Positions 1 to 5,382 of a stretch of 7,955 bases of DNA are shown in pieces (position 1 is the stretch's first letter; each line of letters begins with the position of its first letter). The translations under genes and the position numbers were made by a program. The notes below the pieces were generated by a model that did no database searches, was not told where the DNA came from, and worked only from the letters and a program-made list of their open reading frames with translations. The stretch is from Candidatus Heimdallarchaeota archaeon AB_125 (GTDB taxonomy: Archaea > Asgardarchaeota > Heimdallarchaeia > Heimdallarchaeales > Heimdallarchaeaceae), in contig MEHH01000115.1 in the NCBI GenBank assembly GCA_001940755.1, forward strand, positions 1 to 7,955. The letters are read 5' to 3'.

Positions 1-14
1 TATATTTGCTATTT

Positions 15-27
15 CTAGTTTAAATAT
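15..27 (-). promoter_or_regulatory. possible TATA-like element for a gene beyond the left edge
   Basis: Just past the stop of the RING gene, the minus strand reads ATATTTAAACTAG after a short purine stretch (CGAGG). This could be a TATA/BRE pair for a minus-strand gene starting outside the window. A predicted start site would fall at or just past base 1, so nothing in the window can confirm it. Such AT-rich strings are frequent in this genome by chance, so this is only a weak call. Confidence 0.15.
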
Positions 28-47
28 CCTCGTATTAGAAATTATAT

Positions 48-1313
48 CTAGTATGAATCTTTGAGTTGATCTAACCATCTAGTTTGGAGTTTTTGACAGT
101 TAGGGCATTTTTTGTGATTATCTAGCCACATAATCATGTGCAGTTTATGAGCATAAATTCCACAACATGGTGTTTGAACAATATCCTCTTCTTCTGAAGG
201 ATGTAGTGCTAATCTACATATTCTACAATATGGTCTTTTTGCTCCACATGATGTGCATTCAGTATCTTGTACATTTAATTTCTGACCACAGTTTAGACAT
301 TTTAATTCTTCAATATCCAAAATTCCTATATCGATTCTTAAAAGCTCGGAAGAGAGTTTTTTAACTATACCTAGGAAGTTGCTTAGATTGTTAATATCTG
401 AAATGCTTCCTGTTACATATTTCTTATCAATCATTAAATGATCAATACTATTATAATTCTCTTCTAATATTTGTTTAAATTCTTCTTTTGCTAAAACCCC
501 CTCTTTAACTATTGAAAAACTACTTATTACAGCATACTTGTTTTCTTTTTCAAACTCGGTTTTATGAAGAGTTAGTGAAAAAGGTTGATATTTGCTAAGA
601 ATTCCCTCAATAACAATGTTTTTGTTAGATAGTAGATTTAACACTACTCCAGTGAGAAAAGCATACTCACCATCTTTTGGAAATTCAAAAACAAAACTTG
701 TCTTTACTTCATCATAATTCAATTGAACATTTTTCCCACTTATCTCAGCAATTTCCTGTCTAACTTTTTCAAAGAATTGTAGAGTTTCTTTCTCAAATAC
801 TTGATCTAAACTTGGTCTACTACCGAATGATTTTACCTCTGCTGCACTTGCTAAGAAATCTGCAAATCGACTAATAGCTGGAAATTCATTGAAAGGTCCC
901 CCTATCTTTCTGTAATATCTTCTCTTCCTTACATCATCATCATGCATGACTTCAGCGGCACTGATCATAACATTTACAGGTTGTCCATGATCAGCGACTG
1001 GACCTATGTCTACATATCCTGGACTTGTGTATCTGGATTGATCTTGATGTGTTGGACTAGATCTTTGATAATTTTCTCCTACTCTCAGAAGTTTATCAAC
1101 TTCTTTTCTAGCATTTCTATTAGCAGCTCTTCTTGACAATATTATGATAGCTGGCAATGTTACAACTAATATTGCTTCAACAACTAAAGCATAATAAAGG
1201 TTAGGTATTGCTAAAAATATTATTACTGTCAAAATTACTAATATAGCGAAAGAAAAAATCTCTGATAATCTTGTTGTAAAAAATTCTTTAACTCTACTTG
1301 CCCCACTCTTCAT
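48..1313 (-). CDS. membrane-anchored zinc-ribbon/RING-finger protein, candidate E3 ubiquitin ligase
   Basis: A 421-residue protein. Seen in the sequence: two hydrophobic helices at about residues 19-37 and 40-59, flanked by basic residues on both sides (R7, K9; R61, R62, R66, R69, K70). This predicts a hairpin anchor with both ends in the cytoplasm. A polar Ser/Pro/Tyr/Gly-rich linker covers about 78-125, followed by a mixed alpha/beta-looking region at about 130-335 that I do not recognise. The C-terminus has a zinc ribbon (C339, C342, C353, C356) and then a RING-like cross-brace: C363, C366, C383, C384, H389, H392, C403, C406. I365, W396 and P404 lie where RING E3s contact E2 enzymes. From family knowledge, RING domains recruit E2 conjugates, and some archaea, including Asgards, carry ubiquitin systems. 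The ligase role is inference, and no ubiquitin, E1 or E2 gene is in the window. A purely structural zinc-binding role is the alternative. The ATG at 1313 lies about 32 bases from a good TATA box, which supports this start. Confidence 0.85.
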   Translation of the reverse strand: MKSGASRVKEFFTTRLSEIFSFAILVILTVIIFLAIPNLYYALVVEAILVVTLPAIIILSRRAANRNARKEVDKLLRVGENYQRSSPTHQDQSRYTSPGYVDIGPVADHGQPVNVMISAAEVMHDDDVRKRRYYRKIGGPFNEFPAISRFADFLASAAEVKSFGSRPSLDQVFEKETLQFFEKVRQEIAEISGKNVQLNYDEVKTSFVFEFPKDGEYAFLTGVVLNLLSNKNIVIEGILSKYQPFSLTLHKTEFEKENKYAVISSFSIVKEGVLAKEEFKQILEENYNSIDHLMIDKKYVTGSISDINNLSNFLGIVKKLSSELLRIDIGILDIEELKCLNCGQKLNVQDTECTSCGAKRPYCRICRLALHPSEEEDIVQTPCCGIYAHKLHMIMWLDNHKKCPNCQKLQTRWLDQLKDSY

Positions 1314-1339
1314 TCTTGTGTAAGCATATCGATAACCTT

Positions 1340-1350
1340 CTATTTATAGT
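1340..1350 (-). promoter_or_regulatory. TATA box of the RING-protein gene
   Basis: The minus strand reads ACTATAAATAG, a close match to an archaeal TATA box, preceded by the purine-containing GAATAAGAT where a BRE would sit. Its centre is about 32 bases before the ATG at 1313. A transcript starting about 26 bases downstream would have a leader of only about six bases. No Shine-Dalgarno sequence precedes the ATG, which fits. Confidence 0.55.
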
Positions 1351-1414
1351 ATCTTATTCAAAGGAACCTCGTATAACATGTTGTTAGCTCAAATACTCAT
1401 TCGCAGCAGAAGAT

Positions 1415-1428
1415 GAAAAGTTTAAGAA
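1415..1428 (+). promoter_or_regulatory. BRE/TATA promoter of the PLP enzyme gene
   Basis: GAAAAG (BRE-like purines, 1415-1420) is followed by TTTAAGAA (1421-1428). The TATA centre is about 26 bases before the ATG at 1450, the usual archaeal TATA-to-transcription-start distance. This predicts a leaderless mRNA beginning at that ATG. The bases before the ATG (TTTTTCTCCTTTGATT) are pyrimidine-rich and contain no Shine-Dalgarno motif. Confidence 0.55.
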
Positions 1429-1449
1429 TTACATTTTTCTCCTTTGATT

Positions 1450-2646
1450 ATGGCTAAAAAACAGAAGAGAGATTTCAATTTCGATACTCTTTGTGTTCAT
1501 GCTGGACATGATGTTCTAGAAACCAATACAATTACTCCTCCAATCTATCAAACTGTTGCATATCCATTTGAAAGTGCAGATTATGCTGCTAAATTGTTCC
1601 GTTACGAGATTGAGGGTTTTATGTATGGTAGAATGGATAATCCTACAAACAAAATGTTTGAAGATAGGTTAGCAGCTGTTGAACTAACTGAAAAAGCACT
1701 CGCAACATCTTCAGGAATGTCTGCGATATTTATTGCATGTCTGCAGTTGATGAAAAAAGCTGAAGGTTTTGTTACTTCAAGCAAAATATATGGAGGTTCA
1801 AATAAACTCTTTACTGAAACTTTTCCAAAAATGGGTTTTGATCCTATTTTTGTTTCGGATCCTTCAGATATTAATTGTTGGTCTGAAGCTATAACTGAGA
1901 AAACTAAATTTCTGTATGTTGAATCTCCTTCCAATCCTAACTTATTTGTGGCAGATATTCCAGCTTTAGCAAAATTAGCACACGAAAATAATCTTCCTTT
2001 GTTAGTAGATAATACAGTTGCTTCTCCAGCACTCCAACAACCAGTTGAGTTTGGTGCTGACATTATTATCCATTCCGCAACTAAATATCTGAGTGGCAAT
2101 TCCTCTTGTATTTCAGGTGTTATAGCAGGTCCTGCAGATTATATCGATGAGATAAGAGAAAAAGAGTATCGCAATATTGGTCCTTCAATAAGTCCCTTTA
2201 ATAGCTGGTTACTACTGCTTGGGATGGAAACTCTTAGCCTAAGAATGAAGAAACATAGTGAAAATGCTTTAGCTTTTGCTGAATTTTTAGAAGATCATTC
2301 TAAAGTAGAAGCTGTACATTATCCTGGTTTAAAGAGTCATCCTCAACATGAACTAGCAAAAAAACAACTTAGTGGATTTAGCTCGTTGCTGTCCTTTGTT
2401 ACAAAAGGAGAATTAGAGGATGCAAAAAATGTAATCGATTCTTTCGATTTGATAATCCACACAGGGCATCTTGGAACAACTAAAACCTTGGCTACTCATC
2501 CTGCATTTACAACTCATCAACAACTTACTCAAGAAGAAAGATTAGCACTTGGCATTCCAGATACTATGATACGAATGTCTATAGGTTTAGAGGATATTGA
2601 TGACCTGATCGAAGATGTAGACCATGCGCTTTCAAAGATAAAATGA
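1450..2646 (+). CDS. PLP-dependent Cys/Met metabolism enzyme (gamma-family: sulfhydrylase, gamma-synthase or gamma-lyase)
   Basis: A 398-residue fold-type I PLP enzyme of the Cys/Met metabolism family, which acts on homoserine esters, cystathionine or methionine in the cytoplasm. Motifs seen: Y59 and R61 in YGRMDNPT (cofactor phosphate contacts from the neighbouring subunit), SSGMSA phosphate loop, Y114 (stacks on PLP), D187 in VDNT (pyridine nitrogen), and the Schiff-base lysine K212 in SATKYLSGN. The C-terminal THPAFTTH and IRMSIGLED segments belong to the substrate carboxylate pocket. Length and numbering follow methionine gamma-lyases closely. However, the cysteine those lyases carry two residues after the stacking tyrosine is glycine here (G116), as in sulfhydrylases and cystathionine enzymes. 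The exact reaction therefore stays open. A TTG two codons upstream (1444) would add Met-Ile, but the ATG at 1450 sits at the predicted transcription start and is preferred. The gene is the only confident plus-strand gene in the window. Confidence 0.92.
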   Translation: MAKKQKRDFNFDTLCVHAGHDVLETNTITPPIYQTVAYPFESADYAAKLFRYEIEGFMYGRMDNPTNKMFEDRLAAVELTEKALATSSGMSAIFIACLQLMKKAEGFVTSSKIYGGSNKLFTETFPKMGFDPIFVSDPSDINCWSEAITEKTKFLYVESPSNPNLFVADIPALAKLAHENNLPLLVDNTVASPALQQPVEFGADIIIHSATKYLSGNSSCISGVIAGPADYIDEIREKEYRNIGPSISPFNSWLLLLGMETLSLRMKKHSENALAFAEFLEDHSKVEAVHYPGLKSHPQHELAKKQLSGFSSLLSFVTKGELEDAKNVIDSFDLIIHTGHLGTTKTLATHPAFTTHQQLTQEERLALGIPDTMIRMSIGLEDIDDLIEDVDHALSKIK

Positions 2647-2661
2647 TAAGATTTACGGAAA

Positions 2662-3714
2662 CTAACTCTCACCATTCCAAGTAGAAATAAACTGCTTTAG
2701 CACTTTGAATAGATTTTCGAATACTTCTAAAGAAGCGATCTCATATCCGTGACTGTTCTTACGAACATGCCCTATTGTAGCAAGTTGATCTGAAAATCCT
2801 GTTAATCCTACTGAACTTGCATCGCTTGCAGCTCCAGTGAATATGGCTCTCTGAAGTTCTATTCCAATTGAATTAGCAGCTTCAGTAAGTGAATCTATTA
2901 ATCCTTCACTGTAGAATTGTCTTCGATCTTTAAGCCAAATTCCTGGACGTTCATCCAGTTCTAAAGGAGAATGAGATGCTAGAGGACAACCATCAACTGC
3001 TATGAAGTATGTTGGTTGAATCTTCTGTGCAAGTGTGCGAGCTCCAAAACAACTTGTTTCTTCTTGTACTGTGAAAGCAATAATCAAATCAAGTTTTGGT
3101 TTAATGTTTTCTTCTTTGATCGATTTAAGTAATCTTAGAAGAGTTACAGCACCCATGCGGTCATCAAAGGTCCAAGCGGCTAAAAGAGGATTTGATTCAT
3201 CTCCTAAAACATGTGGTCCACATTCTGATCTTAGAGGAAGCATTCTTGTACCAACAATAATTCCAAATTCATCTAGTTTTTCGGGAGAGTAACCAGTAAC
3301 AATTTCAACATCTTCCCACTTTAATTGGGTATCAGATTTACTTCCATGTCCTGACCCCATAGAAATTATACCTACAATTGATTTATTTGATCCGAAAATC
3401 TCTACTGGTCTTTCACCATATTTCCATGGTAAACTACCTCCAACTCGTTCTGCTTTCAAAGAACCATCAGTATTGATTTTCGAAACCATTAATCCGATTT
3501 CATCAACATGTGCTGCTAAACAACAAGAAATATCAGATCTTCCTCCATTAATTTTTACAAAAACATTTCCAGTATAATCTTTCTCAGGATTATAACCTAG
3601 TGATTTCAACTCCTGAATAATGTATTCTGATATCTTTTCTTCTTTTCCAGAAGGAGCAGGAATTTCCAACAATTCTTTGAATAATTTAATTATTTCCTCT
3701 TGATAATCTTGCAT
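2662..3714 (-). CDS. M42-family metallo-aminopeptidase (TET/glutamyl aminopeptidase-like)
   Basis: A 350-residue dinuclear metallopeptidase of family M42, members of which form large tetrahedral (TET) cytoplasmic particles that trim peptides released by the proteasome. Seen: EIPAPSGKE near residue 17; metal ligand H69 in AAHVDEIG with D71 supporting; bridging D184 in FDDRMG; catalytic E218 and metal ligand E219 in TVQEET; metal ligand D241 in AVDGCP; and a C-terminal His (H322 in NSHGYE) where the family has its last metal ligand. The ligand set is complete, so the enzyme should be active. Length fits the family (about 340-360). Substrate preference cannot be read. FDDR replaces the more usual ALDDR, a mild change. 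The gene converges on the PLP enzyme with 15 bases between stops. It lies 72 bases downstream of TBP with a T-run and a TATA-like box between, so it probably has its own promoter. Confidence 0.93.
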   Translation of the reverse strand: MQDYQEEIIKLFKELLEIPAPSGKEEKISEYIIQELKSLGYNPEKDYTGNVFVKINGGRSDISCCLAAHVDEIGLMVSKINTDGSLKAERVGGSLPWKYGERPVEIFGSNKSIVGIISMGSGHGSKSDTQLKWEDVEIVTGYSPEKLDEFGIIVGTRMLPLRSECGPHVLGDESNPLLAAWTFDDRMGAVTLLRLLKSIKEENIKPKLDLIIAFTVQEETSCFGARTLAQKIQPTYFIAVDGCPLASHSPLELDERPGIWLKDRRQFYSEGLIDSLTEAANSIGIELQRAIFTGAASDASSVGLTGFSDQLATIGHVRKNSHGYEIASLEVFENLFKVLKQFISTWNGES

Positions 3715-3736
3715 ACTTCGAGGTTCAAATAGTTTT

Positions 3737-3748
3737 ATTAAAATATTT
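3737..3748 (-). promoter_or_regulatory. TATA-like promoter of the M42 peptidase gene
   Basis: The minus strand reads AAATATTTTAAT, centred about 28 bases before the ATG at 3714. That spacing is compatible with a leaderless or near-leaderless transcript. No Shine-Dalgarno sequence is visible in the bases before the ATG (GAACCTCGAAGT). The upstream bases (TTTCTTCCT) are a poor BRE, which lowers confidence. Confidence 0.4.
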
Positions 3749-3766
3749 AGGAAGAAATTAGTGTAT

Positions 3767-3773
3767 AAAAAAA
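3767..3773 (-). terminator. oligo-T terminator after TBP
   Basis: Fourteen bases past the TBP stop the minus strand reads CCCC followed by seven T residues. Archaeal RNA polymerase terminates at short T-runs in the non-template strand without needing a hairpin. The run lies between the TBP stop and the TATA-like box of the next gene, which suits a terminator separating two transcripts. Confidence 0.5.
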
Positions 3774-3786
3774 GGGGAGAAAGAAA

Positions 3787-4368
3787 TTAGAAATCAAAAG
3801 CATTGATTTCATCTAAAGTGTTGTAAGTATTCTCAACTGCTTGACGAACTTGCGCTTCAGTTTTAGCTCCTGTACAAACAAGATTTCCAGATTGGAATAA
3901 GAGAAGAACTGTTTTAGGTTCTGCAAGCCTGTAAATTAAACCTGGGAATTGTTCTGGTTCATACATTGAGTGCTCTAACCATAATGCGGCTAGTTCAAGG
4001 TTTATTGTTCTATGATTGAAATGTCCAGATGCTACTATGTTTTGAACGATTATTTCTGGCTCTTCAGTTATTTTTGTTCCTACAGTTCTGAGGATTTTAA
4101 TCATTTGTAGAACTCCCTCATGGACCATCTCAGTGGATTTAGCACCAGTTAAAACTAGTTTTCCAGAGCTGAAAACAAGACTTGAGATTTTAGGCTTCTT
4201 TATTTTCAAAATTAAACCTGGGAAGGTTTCTGGATTATAACTGACAAATAAATCGTCATCATCAATGAGTGTTTGATATGCTGTAACTAAATCAATTGTT
4301 GTAAAAAGGTTGATACTTGCTACAACATTCTGGATTACAATACCATAATCTATTCCTTTTGGTGTCAT
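3787..4368 (-). CDS. tbp: archaeal TATA-binding protein (TBP)
   Basis: A 193-residue general transcription factor that binds the TATA box, bends the DNA and recruits TFB and RNA polymerase. It consists of two direct repeats of the TBP fold. Repeat 1 (about 10-97) contains IQNVVAS, YNPETFPGLI and LVFSSGKLVLTGAKS. Repeat 2 (about 105-188) contains VQNIVAS, YEPEQFPGLIYRL and LLFQSGNLVCTGAKT. F66 and F158 match the phenylalanines that wedge into DNA, and N14 and N110 match the minor-groove asparagines. Length is normal for archaea. Repeat 1 is the more divergent: it carries an acidic DDDD stretch at 36-39 and replaces the usual YRL after FPGL with a lysine-rich LKIKKPK. The C-terminus is short (ends FDF) without the long acidic tail some archaeal TBPs have. 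The start is the only upstream ATG before the conserved core. Family identity is certain; whether other TBP copies exist in the genome is unknown. Confidence 0.97.
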   Translation of the reverse strand: MTPKGIDYGIVIQNVVASINLFTTIDLVTAYQTLIDDDDLFVSYNPETFPGLILKIKKPKISSLVFSSGKLVLTGAKSTEMVHEGVLQMIKILRTVGTKITEEPEIIVQNIVASGHFNHRTINLELAALWLEHSMYEPEQFPGLIYRLAEPKTVLLLFQSGNLVCTGAKTEAQVRQAVENTYNTLDEINAFDF

Positions 4369-4384
4369 TTTATCCCATCAATCC

Positions 4385-4392
4385 TTTATATA
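4385..4392 (-). promoter_or_regulatory. proximal TATA-like box upstream of TBP
   Basis: The minus strand reads AATATATAAAGG, with the core TATATAAA here. It is the best TATA-like match upstream of TBP. However, its centre is only about 20-21 bases from the ATG at 4368, slightly too close for a typical start site unless initiation is shifted. TBP bound here could also act on its own gene, but that is speculation. Confidence 0.35.
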
Positions 4393-4413
4393 TTGTGGCA
4401 ACTAATTAACATC

Positions 4414-4430
4414 TATTTAAAAAGCTTTTT
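4414..4430. promoter_or_regulatory. A/T palindrome with distal TATA-like box upstream of TBP
   Basis: AAAAAGCTTTTT (4419-4430) is a perfect 12-base palindrome. Overlapping it, the minus strand reads TTTAAATA (4414-4421), a second candidate TATA box for TBP. Used as such it would give a leader of about 23 bases containing GGATTGATGGGAT but no clear Shine-Dalgarno. On the plus strand the same bases read TATTTAAA, 23-26 bases before an ATG at 4443. The symmetry may be an operator, or may reflect the base composition alone. Confidence 0.25.
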
Positions 4431-4442
4431 ATCACAAGTTTT

Positions 4443-4553
4443 ATGGAACTGTCCTCTATTGCTTCTAGATGGTTTTTCCAGCCATTCCATGAAAAATGGT
4501 GTTTTATTGAGTATTTAAAGGGTTATTTACTTAATCTTTACAATCACATTTAA
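4443..4553 (+). CDS. doubtful 36-codon open frame opposite the phosphorylase 3' end
   Basis: An ATG at 4443 opens 36 codons (start MELSSIASRW, end YNHI) and stops inside the antisense strand of the phosphorylase tail. It is rich in aromatic residues and has no recognisable motif. A TATA-like TTTAAA lies about 23 bases upstream, in the palindrome at 4414-4430, so a leaderless mini-gene is conceivable. Without conservation data chance is the more likely explanation. Confidence 0.1.
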   Translation: MELSSIASRWFFQPFHEKWCFIEYLKGYLLNLYNHI

Positions 4554-5322
4554 TATCCAATTCTGTTTGTGACACAATTTTCTTCATAATTTCTTTAATT
4601 GTATCTGTTTTTTCTTTGAATAACTCAACAACTTCTTCATGACTAATTTTCTCTTGAATACCTGCACCATAATTTGTAATCAGACATAGAGTTGAATAGC
4701 ACATTTTTAGCTCTCTAGCTAATATGGCTTCAGGAACGGTTGTCATCCCTACTACAGTTCCACCCATTTTTTGGAACATAGTTATTTCTGCAGGTGTTTC
4801 AAATCTAGGTCCATCAGTACAGACGTGAACTCCCTTTGTGTGTACCATTCCTCCTACATCTTCTACAGCTCTTATGTATTGAGCTCTTAGTTTAGGACAA
4901 TAGGGATTTGTATAGTCTAAATGCACAACACCTTGTCTGGAAGTTCCATCTGCAAAATTGATCTTTGTTGCACCATCAAAGAACGTTAAAGGTCGATGTT
5001 TTGTCATATCTACTATTTGATCAGGAATAACAAAATCTCCTGGATTTAGACTAGTATCTATTGAACCCACAGCATTAGTAGCAAAAATCTTTGAAACACC
5101 TAATTCATGCAGTGCGTATATATTTGCTCTATAATTGATTAGGTGTGGAGGAACTGAATGTTTAGGTCCATGTCTGGGTAAGAAATATATGTCATATTCT
5201 TTGTGTTTAGCTCTAGTCAAATTTTCTACTTTCCCATAAGGAGTTTTCATTGGAACCTTTTGGGCTTTCTTGAATAATCCATAAACTCCTGATCCACCTA
5301 TAATAGCTATTTTGTATTGCAT
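4531..5322 (-). CDS. 5'-methylthioadenosine / methylthioinosine phosphorylase family
   Basis: A 263-residue purine nucleoside phosphorylase of the MTAP/MTIP group, which splits the methylthio-nucleoside left by polyamine synthesis and radical-SAM chemistry into a free base and methylthioribose 1-phosphate. Seen: phosphate loop IGGSGVYG (8-15), LPRHGPKHSVPPHLINYRAN (48-67), TNAVGS (82-87), the methylthio-type segment DMTKHRPLTFFDG (105-117), TDGPRFETPAE (169-179), and VGMTTVPEAILARE (191-204). The base-contact loop reads TNYGAG (216-221): N217 replaces the aspartate that adenine-specific MTAPs have there, and G219 replaces their second aspartate. This pattern resembles 6-oxopurine enzymes (MTIP or PNP), so the substrate may be methylthioinosine. 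D170 replaces the usual glutamate of EGPRF. The C-terminus ends in a small Cys pair (KCDCKD). The gene lies 60 bases after Bax1 and has its own TATA box, with no ribosome binding site. Confidence 0.92.
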   Translation of the reverse strand: MQYKIAIIGGSGVYGLFKKAQKVPMKTPYGKVENLTRAKHKEYDIYFLPRHGPKHSVPPHLINYRANIYALHELGVSKIFATNAVGSIDTSLNPGDFVIPDQIVDMTKHRPLTFFDGATKINFADGTSRQGVVHLDYTNPYCPKLRAQYIRAVEDVGGMVHTKGVHVCTDGPRFETPAEITMFQKMGGTVVGMTTVPEAILARELKMCYSTLCLITNYGAGIQEKISHEEVVELFKEKTDTIKEIMKKIVSQTELDIKCDCKD

Positions 5323-5340
5323 TGACTATAAATTCATCAT

Positions 5341-5359
5341 GAATTAAAAGAGTTTTTCG
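5341..5359 (-). promoter_or_regulatory. BRE/TATA promoter of the phosphorylase gene
   Basis: The minus strand reads CGAAAAACTCTTTTAATTC: a purine-rich BRE-like segment followed by CTTTTAAT. The TATA centre is about 25 bases before the ATG at 5322, which predicts a leaderless transcript. No Shine-Dalgarno sequence occurs in between, supporting transcription independent of the upstream helicase-nuclease genes. Confidence 0.5.
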
Positions 5360-5382
5360 GCTAAAACTGTCTTCAAAAGGTT

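Noticed and set aside
1444..1449. TTG start giving two extra residues on the PLP enzyme
   Set aside because: The ATG at 1450 lies 26 bases from the TATA centre and would be the first codon of a leaderless mRNA. The TTG would lie upstream of the predicted transcript start.
1602..2099. 165-codon open frame antisense to the PLP enzyme
   Set aside because: It lies wholly within a strongly conserved gene on the other strand, has no recognisable domain and no promoter of its own. It is a shadow of the coding strand.
3035..3292. Open frame on the plus strand within the M42 peptidase gene
   Set aside because: It lies opposite the conserved metal-binding core of the peptidase and has no motif or promoter.
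4468..4501. Hairpin-like sequence (CCATT ... AATGG) between TBP and the phosphorylase
   Set aside because: The stem is only five base pairs with an eight-base loop and no following T-run on either strand, so it is too weak to call a terminator or structured RNA.
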